Below are positions 1 through 14,695 of a DNA stretch of 64,000 nt, in pieces. Position numbers and translations under genes: made by a program. The notes under the pieces were generated by a model. It searched no databases, was not told the DNA's origin, and was given only the letters and a program-made list of their open reading frames with translations. Numbering within the stretch: position 1 is the stretch's first letter; the number at the start of each line of letters is the position of its first letter. Origin of the DNA: Trileptium ribeirensis (Eukaryota > Nematoda > Enoplea > Enoplida > Thoracostomopsidae); NCBI GenBank assembly GCA_030248225.1, contig JASANE010029311.1, positions 1-64,000 on the forward strand. The letters run 5' to 3'.

Positions 1-3000
1 GTTCTTCGTTCAGTTACGTATACTTCGAATGGGTTTAGTTTCGCTGAAGACTATTTCCAGAATATAGTCTGTCTTCGGTTATTGGGTTATGTATTACGTG
101 CTAGGTATTGCACGAATTATTGTCCATATATATGGTTTTAGTACACTGACTGCAATCATCGATATCTACAACTTTGCTAATCAATCCCTTTTGTGGTACA
201 TCTTTCTGGACCGCTATGTGCCTGAATAGGGTACGATAATCTTTTTCCAGAGATCAATTTTTCAAAATTTTGTCATGTTTTTAATGTGTTCGTGAATTCA
301 AGGAGTGTTACACGTTATAAATCTGCTATATACGTTTATGTTATCAAGAGTCCGACTGGACAATATTATACCTTGTGAAAGGGTTTCAAAGGTTTTGCGG
401 TCGACAACGTTCTGGGCCACTGTAGGTCTGAATATTGCACGATAACCTTTTTCTAGAAACAAATTTTTCAAATTTTGTCATGTTTTAATGTGTTTGTGAA
501 TTCAAGCGTATGTTACACGTTACAAATCTGCTATATACGGTTGTGTTATCTAGAGTCCGACTGGGTCATGTTGTACCTTGTGAAAGGGTTTCAAAGGTTT
601 TACGGTTGACGATCTTGATTTCCAGAAATGTAGTCTGTTTTCATTTGTTAGGTTATGTCTCACGTGTAGGCCATCAAGCATGATGTATATTATATTTTTC
701 GGCACATTGAATACGACGATTTGATTATCTACAGTCAGTACGAATAGTTCATGCCTTTTCCGATGTTCTAAATGGGTTTAGTTTCGCTGAACACGATTTC
801 CAGAATATAGTCTGTCTTCGGTTATTGGGTTATGTATTACGTGCTAGGTATCAAGAATTATTGTCCATATATATGGTTTTAGTACACTGACTGCAATCAT
901 CGATATCTACAACTTTGCTAATCAATCCCTTTTGTGGTACATCTTTCTGGACCGCTATGTGCCTGAATAGGGTACGATAATCTTTTTCCAGAGATCAATT
1001 TTTCAAAATTTTGTCATGTTTTTAATGTGTTCGTGAATTCAAGGAGTGTTACACGTTATAAATCTGCTATATACGTTTATGTTATCAAGAGTCCGACTTG
1101 ACAATATTATACCTTGTGAAAGGGTTTCAAAGGTTTTGCGGCCGACAACGTTCCGGGCCACTGTAAGTCTGAATATGGCACGATAACGTTTTTCTAGAAA
1201 CCAATTTTTCAAATTTTGTCATGTTTTTAATGTGTTTGTGAATTCAAGCGTATGTTACACGTTACAAATCTGCTATATACGGTTGTGTTATCTAGAGTCC
1301 GATTGGGTCATGTTGTCCCTTGTGAAAGGGTTTCAAAGGTTTTACGGTTGACGATCTTGATTTCCAGAAATGTAGTCTGTATTCATTTGTTAGGTTATGT
1401 GTCACGTGTAGGCCATCAAGCATGATGTATATTATATTTTTCGGCATATTGAATGCGACGATTTGATTATCTACAGTCACTACGAATAGTTCATGCCTTT
1501 TCCGATGTTTTAAATGGGTTTAGCTTCGCTGAATACGATTTCCAGAATACAGTCTGTCTTCGGCTATTGGGTTATGTATTACGTGCTAGGCATCAAGAAT
1601 TAAGGTCCATATATGTGATTTTGGTACACTGACTACAATCATCGAAATCTACGACTTTGCTCAACAATCTTTTTGTGGGACATCTCGACTGCTTTGGGCC
1701 TGAATATGGTACGATAATCTTTTCCTAGAATTCAATTTTTCAAATTTTGTCATGTTTTTAATAAGATTCTGAATTCAAGGAGTGTTACACGTTATAAATC
1801 TGGTACATATAGTTATACTATCAACTATCAACAGTACAACTCATCCATATTATACCTTGTGAAAGGGTTTCAAAGGTTTTACGGTGAACGACCTTCTGGA
1901 CCACTTTAGGTCTGAATAGGGTACGATAACCTTTTTATAGAAATCAATTTTTCAAATTTTGTAATGATTTTAATGTGTTCGTGAATTAAAGCGTGTGTTA
2001 CACGTTATAAATCTGCTATATACGTTTATGTTATCAAGAGTCCGACTTGACAATATTATACCTTGTGAAAGGATTTCAAAGGTTTTACGGTCGACAACGT
2101 TCTGAGCCACTGTAGGTCTGAATATGGCACGATAACCTTTTTCTAGAAACAAATTTTTCAAATTTTGTCATGTTTTAATGTGTTTTTGAATTCAAGCGTA
2201 TGTTACACGTTACAAATCTGCTATATACGGTTGTGTTATCTAGAGTCCGACTGGGTCATGTTGTACCTTGTGAAAGGGTTTCAAAGGTTTTACGGTTGAC
2301 GATCTTGATTTCCAGAAATGTAGTCTGTATTCATTTGTTAGGTTATGTCTCACGTGTAGGCCATCAAGCATGATGTATATTATATTTTTCGGCACATTGA
2401 ATACGACTATTTGATTATCTACAGTCAGTACAAATAGTTCATGCCTTTTCCGATGTTTTAAATGGGTTTAGTTTCGCTGAACACGATTTCCAGAATATAG
2501 TCTGTCTTCGGTTATTGGGTTATGTATAACGTGCTAGGTATCAAGAATTATTGTCCATATATATGGTTTTAGTACACTGACTGCAATCATCGATATCTAC
2601 AACTTTGCTAATCAATCCCTTTTGTGGTACATCTTTCTGGACCGCTATGTGCCTGAATAGGGTACGATAATCTTTTTCCAGAGTTCAATTTTTCAAAATT
2701 TTGTCATGTTTTTAGTGTGTTCGTGAATTCAAGGAGTGTTACACGTTATAAATCTGCTATATACGTTTATGTTATCAAGAGTCCGACTGGACAATATTAT
2801 ACCTTGTGAAAGGGTTTCAAAGGTTTTGCGGTCGACAACGTTCTGGGCCACTGTAGGTCTGAATATTGCACGATAACTTTTTCAAGAAACCAATTTTTAA
2901 ATTTTGTCATGTTTTTAATGTGTTTGTGAATTCAAGCGCACGTTACAAGTTACAATTGTTATATACGGTTGTGTTATCTAGCTTCCGATTGGGCCATATT

Positions 3001-5565
3001 GTACCTTGTGAAGGGTTTCAAGGATTTTACGGTTGACGATCTTGATTTCCAGAATTGTAGTGTGTCTTCATTTGCTAGGTTATGTGTCGCGTGCAGGTTA
3101 TCAAACATAATGTATATTATATTCTTCGGCACATTGAATACGCGATTTGATTATCTACAGTCAGTACGAATGGTTCATGTCTTTTCCGATGTTTTAAATG
3201 GGTTTAGTTTCGCTGAACACGATTTCCAGAATATAGTCTGTCTTCGGCTATTGGGTTACGTATTACGTGCTAGGCATCAAGAATTAAGGTCCGTATATGT
3301 GATTTTGGTACACTGACTACAATCATCGAAATCTACGACTTTGCTGAACAACTTTTTTGTGGGACATCTCGACCGCTTTGGGCCTGAATATGGTACGATA
3401 ATCTTTTCCTAGAATTCAATTTTTAAAGATTTTGTCATGTTTTTAATGTGTTCGTGAATTCAAGGAGTGTTACACGTTATAAATCTGCTATATACGTTTA
3501 TATTATCAACAGTCCAACTCAACCATATTATACCTTGTGAAAGGGTTTCAAAGGTTTTACGGTCGACAACGATCTGGCCACTGTAGGTCTGAATATGGCA
3601 GGATAACCTTTTTCTAGAAACAAATTTTTCAAATTTTGTCATGTTTTTAATGTGTTTGTGAATTCAAGCGTATGTTACAATTTCCAAATCTGCTGTATAC
3701 GGTTGTGTTACCTAGAGTCCGATTGGACAATATTATACCTTGTGAAAGGGTTTCAAGGATTTTACAATTGACGATCTTGATTTCCAGAATTGTAGTGTGT
3801 CTTCATTTATTTGGTTATGTGTTACGTGTAGGTCATCAAGCATGATGTATATTATATTTTTCGGCACATTGAAAACGACGGTTTGATTATCTACAGTCAC
3901 TACGAATAGTTCATGTCTTTTCCGATGTTTTAAATGGGTTTAGTTTCGCTGAACACGATTTCCAGATAGTCTGTCTTCGGCTATTGGGTTATGTATTACG
4001 TGCTAGGTATCAAGAATTATTGTCCATATGTATGGTTTTAGTACACTGACTGCAATCATCGATATCTGCAACTTTGCTAATCAATCCCTTTTGTGGTATA
4101 TCTTCCTGGACCGCTATGTGCCTGAATAGGGTACGATAAACTTTTTCCAGAAATCAATTTTTAAAAATTTTGTCATGTTTTTAATGTGTTCGTGAATTCA
4201 AGGCGTGTTACACGTTATAAATCTGCTACATACGTTTATATTATCAACGGTCCAACTCAACCATATTATACCTTGTGAAAGGGTTTCAAAGGTTTTACGG
4301 TCGACAACGTTCTGGGCCACTGTAGGTCTGAATATGGCACAATAACCTTTTTCTAGAAACCAATTTTTCAAATTTTGTCATGTTTTTAATGTGTTTGTCA
4401 ATTCAAGCGTATGTTACACGTTACAAATCTGCTATATACGGTTGTGTTATCTAGCGTCCGATTGGACAATATTATACCTTGTGAAAGGGTTTCAAGGATT
4501 TTACGATTGACGATCTTGATTTCCAGAATTGTAGTGTGTCTTCATTTGTCAGGTTATGTGTCACGTGAAGGCCATCAAGCATTATGTATATTATATTTTT
4601 CGGCACATTGAATACGACGATTCGATTATCTACAGTCACTACGAATGGTTCATGTCTTTTCCGATGTTTTAAATGGGTTTAGTTTCGCTGAACACGATTT
4701 CCAGAATATAGTCTGTCTTCGGCTATTGGGTTACGTATTACGTGCTAGGCATCAAGAATTAAGGTCCGTATATGTGATTTTGGTACACTGACTACAATCA
4801 TCGAAATCTACGACTTTGCTGAACAACTTTTTTGTGGGACATCTCGACCGCTTTGGGCCTGAATATGGTACGATAATCTTTTCCTAGAATTCAATTTTTC
4901 AAATTTTGTCATGTTTTTAATGGGTATCTGAATTCAAGGAGTGTTACACGTTATACATCTGGTATATATAGTTATATTATCAACTATCAACAGTGCAACT
5001 CAACCATGTAAAAGGGTTTCAAAGGTTTTACGGTCGACAACGTTCTGGGCCACTGTAGGTCTGAATATGGCACGATAACCTTTTTCTAGAAACAAATTTT
5101 TCAAATTTTGTCATGTTTTAATGTGTTTGTGAATTCAAGCGTATGTTACACGTTACAAATCTGCTATATACGGTTGTGTTATCTAGAGTCCGACTGGGTC
5201 ATGTTGTACCTTGTGAAAGGGTTTCAAAGGTTTTACGGTTGACGATCTTGATTTCCAGAAATGTAGTCTGTATTCATTTGTTAGGTTATGTGTCACGTGT
5301 AGGCCATCAAGCATGATGTATATTATATTTTTCAGCACGTTGAATATGACTGTCGCATTACCTACAATCACTAGGAATAGTTCATGTCTTTTCCAGTGGT
5401 TTTAAATGCGTTTAGTTACGCTGAACCCGATTTCCAGAATATAATCTGTCTTCGGCTATTGTGTTATGTATTACGTGCTATGTATCAAGAATGGTTGTCC
5501 TTATATATGGTTTTAGTACACTGACTGCAATCTTCGATATCTACAACTTTGCTGAACAATCCTTT

Positions 5566-5690
5566 TACCTCCCCCCGACCGCACGGGCCAAAGGAACAAA
5601 AAAAACAAACAAAAAACAAACACCAAAAACTTCCTTTACGGTGGTATCAGTCAACTAGTCTCTCTTGCTGAAGGGTTTCAAGGTTTTAAC
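5566..5690. other. A/C-rich insert in satellite (probable sequence artefact)
   Basis: Where other units read on from CTGAACAATCC to a TGTGGTACATCTCC block, this one breaks into a C-run, then A- and C-only text (about 5590-5632), then unrelated sequence. It rejoins the satellite at the CCGCTACGGGCCTGAAT block. The composition is unlike anything nearby. Confidence 0.5.
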
Positions 5691-8600
5691 CGCTACGGGC
5701 CTGAATAGGGAACGATAATGTTTTCTAGAAATCAATTTTTAAAATTTTGTCATGTTGTTAATGTGTTTGTGAATTCAAGCGTGTGTTACACGTTATAAAT
5801 CTGCTTTATACGGTTGTGTTATCTGGAGTCCAACTAAGTCATGTTGTACCTTGTGGAAGGGTTTCAAGGGTTTTATGGTTGACGACCTTGATTTGCAGAA
5901 TTGTAGTGTGTCTTCATTTGTTAGGTTATGTGTCACGTGTAGGCCATCAGGCACGGTGTATATTATATTTTGGGCATGTTGAATACGACGATTTGATTAC
6001 CTACAGTCCCTACGAATAGTTCATGCCTTTTACAGTGTTTTTCATTGGGTTTAGGGTCGCTGAATACGATTTTCAAAATATAGCCTTTCTTCAGCTATTG
6101 GGTTACGTATTACGTGCTATGTATCAAGAATGGTTGTCCTGCCTTTTCACGCCTTTTCCAGTGGTTTTCAATGGTTTTAGATTCGCTTGAATACGATTTT
6201 CAAAATATAGTCTGTCTTCAGCTATTGGGTTATGTGTTAGGTGCTATGTATCAAGAATGGTTGTCCTGCCTTTTCACGCCTTTTCCAGTGTTTTCAATGG
6301 GTTTAGATTCGCTTGAATACGATTTCCAGAATATAGTCTGTCTTCGGCTATTGGGTTTTGTATTACGTGCTATGTATCAAGAATAGTTGTCCTTATATAT
6401 GGTTTTAGTACACTGACTGCAATCATCGATATCTACAATTTTGCTGAACAATCCCTTTTGTGGTACATCTCCCTGGACCGCTATGGGCCTGAATATGGTA
6501 CGACAATCTTTTTATAGAAATTAATTTTTCAAATTTCGTGATGTTTTTAATGTGTTTGTGAATTCACGAAGTGTTACACGTTGTAAATCTGCTATATACG
6601 TTTATTTTATCAAGGGTCCGACTAGGTCATGTTGTACCTTGTGAAAGGATTTCAAAGGTTTTACGGTCGACGACCTTCTGGGCCACTGTAGGTCTGAATA
6701 TGGCACGATAACCTTTTTCTAGAAATCAATTTTTCAAATTTTGTGATGTTGTTAATGTGCTTGTGAATTCAAGCGCGTGATACACGTTATAAATCTGCTA
6801 TATACGGTTGTGTTATCTGGAGTCCGACTGTGTCATGTTGTACCTTGTGAAAGGGTTTCAAGGGTTTTACGGTTGACGACCTTGATTTGCAGAATTGTAG
6901 TGTGTCTTCATTTGTTAGTTTATGTGTCACGTGTAGGCCATAATGCATGGTGTATATTATATTTTTCGGCATGATGAATTCGACGATTTGATTACCTACA
7001 GTCACTACGAATAGTTCATGCCTTTTCTAGTGGTTTTTAATGGGTTTAGGTTCGCTGAACACGATTTCCAGAATATAATCTGTCTTCGGCTATTGTGTTA
7101 TGTATTACGTGCTATGTATCAAGAATGGTTGTCCTTATATATGGTTTTAGTACACTGACTGCAATCTTCGATATCTACAACTTTGCTGAACAATCCCTTT
7201 TGTGGTACATCTCCCTGGACCACTATGGGCCTGAATAGGGTACGATAACCCTTTTTCTAGAAATCGAATACGATTTCCAGAATATAGTCTGTCTTCGGCT
7301 ATTGGGTTAAGTATTGCGTGCTAGGCATCAAGAAATATGGCCGTATATATTATTTTAGTACAGTGACTACAATCATCGAAATCTGCAACTTTGCTGAACA
7401 ACCCTTTTGTGGTACATCTCCACGGACCATTATGAGACTGAATATGGTACGACAATCTTTTTCTAGAAATTAATTTTTCAAATTTCGTGATGTCTTTAAT
7501 GTGTTTGTGAATTCACGAAGTGTTACACGTTATAAATCTGGTATATATGGTTATATTATCAACAGTCCGACTGGGCCATATTATACCTTGTCAAAGGTTT
7601 TCAAAGGTTTTACGGTGAACGACCTTCTGGGCCACTTTAGGTCTGAATATGGCACGATAACCTTTTCATAGAAATCAATGTTTCAAATTTTGTCATGTTG
7701 TTAATGTGCTTGTGAATTCCAGCGCGTGATACACGTTACAAATCTGCTATATACGGTTGTGTTATCTGGAGTCCGACTAGGTCATGTTGTACCTTGTGAA
7801 AGGGTTTCAAGGGTTTTACGGTTGACGACCTTGATTTGCAGAATTGTAGTGTGTCTTCATTTGTTAGGTTATGTGTCACGTGTAGGCCATAAAGCATGGT
7901 GTATATTATATTTTTCGGCATGATGAATACGACGATTTGATTACCTACAGTCACTACGAATAGCTCATGCCTTTTCTAGTGGTTTTTAATGGGTTTAGGT
8001 TCGCTGAACACGATTTCCAGAATATAATCTGTCTTCGGCTATTGTGTTATGTATTACGTGCTATGTATCAAGAATGGTTGTCCTTATATATGGTTTTAGT
8101 ACACTGACTGCAATCTTCGATATCTACAACTTTGCTGAACAATCCCTTTTGTGGTACATCCCCCTGGACCGCTACGGGCCTGAATAGGGAACGATAATGT
8201 TTTTATAGAAATCAATTTTTCAAATTTTGTCATGTTGTTAATGTGTTTGTGAATTCAAGCGTGTGTTACACGTTATAAATCTGCTTTATACGGTTGTGTT
8301 ATCTGGAGTCCAACTAAGTCATGTTGTACCTTGTGGAAGGGTTTCAAGGGTTTTACAGTTGACGACCTTGATTTCCAGAATTGTAGTGTGTCTTCATTTG
8401 TTAGGTTAGGTGTCACGTTTAAGCCATCAAGCATGGTGTATACTATATTTTTCGGCACGTTGAATACGACGATTTGATTACCTACAATCACTACGAATAG
8501 TTCATGCCTTTTCCAGTGGTTTTCAATGGGGTTAGATTCGCTGAATACGATTTCCAGAATATAGTCTGTCTTCGGCTATTGGGTTATGTATTGCGTGCTA

Positions 8601-8797
8601 GGCATCAAAAATTATGGTCCGTATAAACGATTTTAGTACGCTGACTACAATCATCGAAATCTAAAACTTTGCTGAACAATCCTTTTTGTGGGGCATCTCC
8701 CTAGACCGCTACGGGCCTGACTATGGTACGATAATCTGTTTCTAGAAATCAATTTTTCAAATTTTGTCACGTTATTAATGTGTTTGTGAATTCAAGG

Positions 8798-8842
8798 AAG
8801 CAAACACACAAGCACAAAGAAAAACAAAACGAACAAAATTTT
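8798..8842. other. A/C-rich insert in satellite (probable sequence artefact)
   Basis: A short stretch made almost only of A and C, with a few G, sits between the conserved GTGAATTCAAGG block and the ACGCGTTATAAATCTG block. The same junction in other units is continuous. It has the same character as the inserts at 5566 and 14497. Confidence 0.45.
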
Positions 8843-9599
8843 ACGCGTTATAAATCTGGAATATATGGTTATTTTATCAACAGTCCGACTGGGCCATATT
8901 ATACCTTGTGAAAGGATTTCAAAGGTTTTATGGTCGACGACCTTCTGGGCCACTGTAGGTCTGAATATGGCACGATAACCTTTTTCTAGAAATCGATTTT
9001 TCAAATTTTGTCATGTTTTAATGTGTTTGTGAATTCAAGCGTGTGTTGCACGTTATAAATCTTCTATATACGGTTGTGTTTTTAGAGTCCGACTGGATTA
9101 TGTTGTACCTTGTGAAAGGTTTCAAGGGTTTTACGGTTGACGACCTTGATTTCCAGAATTATAGTGTATCTTCATTTGTTAGGTTATGTGTCACGTGCAA
9201 CCCATCAAGCATGGTATATATTATATTTTTCGGCACGTTGAATGAGACGATTTGATTACCTACAGTCACTACGAATAGCTCATGCCTTTTCTAGTGGTTT
9301 TTAATGGGTTTAGGTTCGCTGAACACGATTTCCAGAATATTGTCTGTCTTCTGCTATTGGGTTATGTATTGCGTGCTAGGTATCAAGAATTATGGTCCGT
9401 AAAGATGATTTCAGTAGACTGACTACAATCATCAAAATCTACAACTTTGCTGAACAATCCCTTTTGTGGGACATCTCCTTGGAGCGATATGGGCTTGAAT
9501 ATGGTACAATAATCTTTTCTAGAAATCAATTTTTAAATTTTGCCATGTTTAATGTGTTTGTGACTTCAAGCGAATGTTACACTTATACATCTGGTATAT

Positions 9600-9675
9600 A
9601 TAGTTATATTATCACTTCACGTTAACTCAATCTGGAATATATACCATATACACTCCACCCCGACCCTACAACATA
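9600..9675. other. Disturbed satellite segment with C-rich run
   Basis: The usual sequence between TATATTATCA and ATACCTTGTG is replaced by a rearranged, C-rich stretch containing ACTCCACCCCGACCC. The satellite resumes exactly at the following conserved block. It may be a local assembly error or a small rearrangement. Confidence 0.35.
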
Positions 9676-11480
9676 CCTTGTGAAAAGGTTTCAAAGGTTT
9701 TACGGTCGACGAACTTCTGGGCCACTGTAGGTCTGAATATGGCACGATAACATTTTTCTAGAAATCAATTTTTCAAATTTTGTCATATTTTAATGTGTTT
9801 GTGAATTCTAACGTGTGTTACACGTTATAAATCTGCTATATACGGTTGTGTTATCTAGTGTCCGACTGGGTCATGTTGTACCTAGTGAAAGGTGTTCAAG
9901 GGTTTTACGGTTGACGACCTTGATTTCCGGAATTGCAGTGTATCTTCATTTGCTAGGTTATGTGTCACGTGTAAGCCATCAAGCATGATGTATATCATAT
10001 TTTTCGGCAAGTTGAATACGACGATTTGATTACCTACAATCACTACGAATAGTTCATGCCTTTTCCAGTGGTTTTCAAATGGTCTAGATTCGCTGAATAC
10101 GATTTCCAGAATATATTCTATCTTCGGCTATTGGGTTAAGTACTGCGTGCTAGGCATCAAGAATTATGGTCCGTATATATTATTTTAGTACAGTGACTAC
10201 AATCATCGAAATCTACAACTTTGCTGAACAATCTATTTTGTGGGACGTCTCCGTGGAGCACTTTGGGCCTGAATATGGTACGATAATCTTTTTCTAGAAA
10301 TCAATTTTTCAAATTTTGTCATGTTTTTCATGTATTTCTGAATTCAAGAAGTTTTACACGTTATCAATCTGGTATATATAGTTATATTATCAACAGTCCG
10401 ACTGGACCATATTATACCTTGTGAAAAGGTTTCAAAGGTTTTACGGTCGACGAACTTCTGGGCCACTGTAGGTCTGAATATGGCACGATAACATTTTTCT
10501 AGAAATCAATTTTTCAAATTTTGTCATGTTTTAATGTGTTTGTGAATTCAAGAAGTTTTACACGTTATCAATCTGGTATATGCGGTTGTGTTATCTGGAG
10601 TCCGACTAGGTCATGTTGTACCTAGTGAAAGGTGTTCAAGGGTTTTACGGTTGACGACCTTGATTTCCGGAATTGCAGTGTATCTTCATTTGCTAGGTTA
10701 TGTGTCACGTGTAAGCCATCAAGCATGATGTATATCATATTTTTCGGCAAGTTGAATACGATGATTTGATTACCTACAATCACTACGGATAGTTCATGCC
10801 TTTTCCAGTGGTTTTCAATGAGTTTAGATTCGCTGAATACGATTTTCAGAATATAGTCTGTCTTCGGCTATTTGGTTAAGTATTGCGTGCTAGGCATCAA
10901 GAATTATGGTCCGTATATATTATTTTAGTACAGTGACTACAATCATCGAAATCTACGACTTTGCTGAACAATCCGTTTTGTGATACGCCTTCCTGAACCG
11001 CTATGTGCCTGAATATGGTACGACAATCTTTTTCTAGAAATTAATTTTTCAAATTTCGTGATGTCTTTAATGTGTTTGTGAATTCACGAAGTGTTACGCG
11101 TTATAAATCTCTATGTACGTTTATATTATCAAGAGTCCGACTAGGTCATGTTGTATCTTGTGAAGGGGTTTCAAGGATTTTACGGTCGACGACCTTGATT
11201 TGCGGAATTGTAGTGTGTCTTCATTTGTTAGGTTATGTGTCACGTGCAGGCCATCAAACATGGTGTATATTATATTTTTCGGCACGTTGAATATGACGAT
11301 TTGATTACATACATTCACTACGAATAGTTCATGCCTTTTCCAGTGGTTTTCAATGGGTTTAGATTCACTGAATACGATTTCCAGAATATAGTCTGTCTTC
11401 GGCTATTGGCTTAAGTATCGCGTGCTAGAAATCAAAAATTATGGTCCGTATATATTATTTTAGTACAGTGACTACAATCA

Positions 11481-11525
11481 TCCCATATCCCCCCCCCCTA
11501 CGACAATCTTTTTCTGAAAAATTCA
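11481..11525. other. C-homopolymer with local deletion in satellite
   Basis: After CAATCATC the unit jumps through a run of C to a TACGACAATCTTTTTCT block. The roughly 90 bp that normally lie between, including the AACTTTGCTGAACAATCC block, are missing. A C-run at the break suggests sequencing or assembly damage rather than biology. Confidence 0.4.
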
Positions 11526-14496
11526 AATCTATGTTTTTAATGTGTTTGTGAATTCACGAAGTGTGACACGTTATAAATCTGGAATATGTGGTTATTTTAT
11601 CAATAGTCCGACTGAGCCATATTATACCTTGTGAAAGGGTTTCAAAGGTTTTACGGTCGACGACCTTCTGGGCCACTGTAGGTCTGAATATGGCACGATA
11701 ACCTTTTTCTAGAAATCAATTTTTCAGATTTAATCATGTTTTTAATGTGTTTGTGAATTCAAGGAGTTTTACACGTTATAAATCTGCTATATACGGTTGT
11801 GCTATCTAGAGTCCGACTGGGTCATGTTGTACATTGTGAAAGGGTTTCAAGGATTTTACGCTTGACGACCTTGATTTCCAGAATTTTAGTGTGTCTTCAT
11901 TTGTTAGTTTATGTGTCACGTGTAAGCCATCAAGCATGGTGTATATTATAGTTTTCGGCACGTTCAATGCTACGATTTGATTACCTACAATCACGACGAA
12001 TAGTTCATGCCTATTCCAGTGGTTTTCAATGGGTTTAGATTCGCTGAATACGATTTCCAGAATATAGTCTGTCTTCGGCTATTGGGTTAAGTATTGCGTA
12101 CTAGGCATCAAGAATTGTGGTCCGTATATATTATTTTAGTACACTGACTGCAATCATCGAAATCTGCTACTTTGCTGAACAACCCTTTTGTGGTACATCT
12201 CCCTGGACCATTATGGGACTGAATATGGTACGATAATCTTTTTCTAGAAATAAATTTTTCAAAATTTTGTCACGTTTTAATGTGTTTCTGAATTCAAGGA
12301 GTTGTACACGTTATAAATTTGGTATATATGGCTATATTATCAACAGTCCGACTGGACCATATTATACCTTGTGAAAGGGTTTCAAAGGTTTTCCGGTCGA
12401 CGACCTTATGGGCCACTGCAGGTCTGAATAGAGCACGATAACGTTTTTCTAGAAATCAGTTTTTCAAATTTTGTCGTGTTTTTAATGTGTTTGTGAATTC
12501 AAGCGTGTGTTACACATTATAAATCTGCTATATACGATTGTGTGACCTATAGTCCGACTGGGTCATGTTGTACCTTGTGAAAGGTTTTCAAGGGTTTTTC
12601 GGTTGGCGACCATGATTTCCAGAATTGTAGCGTGTCTTCACTTGTCAGGTTATGTGTCACGTGAACGCCATCAAACATGGTGTATATTATATTTTTTCAG
12701 CAGGTTAAATATGACGATTTCATTACCTACAATCACTACGAATAGTTCATGCCTTTTCCAGTGGTTTTCAATGGGTTTAGATTCGCTGAACACGATTTCC
12801 AGAATATAGTCTGTCTTCGGTTATTGGGTTATGTATTACGTGCTAGGCATCAAGAATTATGGTCGATATATATGATTTTGGTAGACTGACTACAATCATC
12901 GAAATCTACGACTTTGCTGAACAATCCGTTTTGTGGTACGTCTCCCTGAACCGCTATGTGCCTGAATATGGTACGATAATCTTTTTCTAGAAATCAATTT
13001 TTCAAATTTTGTGATGCTTTTAATGTGGTTGTGAATTCAAGCGAGTGTTATACGTTATAAATCTACTATATACGATTTTGTTATCTATAGTCCGACTGGG
13101 TCATGTTGTCCCTTGTGAAAGGTTTTCAAGGGTTTTACGGTTGACGACCTTGATTTCCAGAATTGTAGTGTGTCTTCATTTGCTAGGATATGTGTCACGT
13201 GTAAGCCATCAAGCATGGTATATATTTTATTTTTCGGCACATTGAATATGACGATTTGATTACTTACAATCACTACGAATAGGTCATGTCTTTTCCGGTG
13301 GTTCTCAATGGGTTTAGGTTCGCTGAACACGATTTCCAGTATATAGTCTGTCTTCGGCTATTGAGTTATTTATTACGTGCTAGGCATCAATAAGGGTCGA
13401 TATATATGATTTTGGTACACTGACTACAATCATCGAAATCTACGAGTTTGCTGAACAATCCTTATTATGGGACATATTGACCGCTTTGGGCCTGAATATG
13501 GTAAGATAATCTTTTTCTAGAAATCAATATTTCAAATTTTGTTATGTTTTTCAAGTTCTTCTGAATTCAAGAAGTTTTGCACGTTATCAATCTAGTATAT
13601 ATGGTTATATTATCAACAGTCCGACTGCACCATATTATGCCTTATGAAAAGATTTCAAAGGTTTTACGGTCGACGACCTTCTAAGCCACTGTAGGTCTGA
13701 ATATGGCACGATAACCTTTTTCCAGAAACCAATTTTACAAATTTTGTCATTTTTTAATGTGTTTGTGAATTCAAGCGTGTGTTACACTAGCGTAGTGAAA
13801 TCTGCTATATACGGTTGTGTTATCTAAAGTCCGACAGGGTCATGTTGTACCTAGTGAAAGGTTTTCAAGGGTTTTACGGTTGACGACCTTGATTTCCAGA
13901 ATTGTAGTGTGTCTTCATTTGTTAGGTTATGTGTCACGTGTAAGCCATCAAGCATGGTGTATATTATATTTTTCGGCAAATTGAATACGACGATTTGATT
14001 ACTTACAATCACTACGAATAGTTCGTGCCTTTTCCAGTGGTTTTAAATGGGTCAAGATTCGCAGGATACGGTTTCCAGAATATAGTCTGTCTTCGGCTAT
14101 TGGGTTAAGTACTGCGTGCTAGGAGGCACCAAGAATTATGGTCCGTATATATTATTTTAGTACACTGGCCACAATCATCAAAATCTACAACTTTGCTGAA
14201 CAATCCCTTTTGTGGTACATCTCCCTAGACCGCTATGGGCCTGAATAGGGTACGATAATCTTTTTATGGAAATCAATTTTTCAAATTTTGTGATGCTTTT
14301 AACGTGGTTGTGAATTCAAGCGAGTGTTACACGTTATAAATCTGCTATATACGTTACCTAGAGTTTGACTGGACCACGTTGAAGATTTAATATGACGATT
14401 TGCAGAATTGTAGTGTGTCTACATTTGTTAGGTTATGTGTCACGTGTACGCCATCAAATATGGTGTATATTATATTTTTCAGCACGTTAAATATGA

Positions 14497-14576
14497 CGAC
14501 CCCCAACCCCACCACCAAACCCCACAACCCACCCCAGAAAAAAAAACACAACAAAACACCAAAAAAAACACCAAAA

Positions 14577-14640
<64 letters not shown>

Positions 14641-14695
14641 AACCACAAACAAAAAAAAAAAAAAACCACCAAACAAACCACACACACCCCCTTTC
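14497..14695. other. ~200-bp A/C-only insert with long poly-A
   Basis: Between two normally adjacent satellite blocks (ATATGACGA and TTTCATTACCTA) lies about 200 bp of almost pure A and C, including an A run of roughly 60 bases. It creates long artificial lysine/phenylalanine open frames on both strands. There is no target duplication and no transposon end, so I read it as low-quality consensus, although a poly-A retro-insertion cannot be fully excluded. Confidence 0.5.
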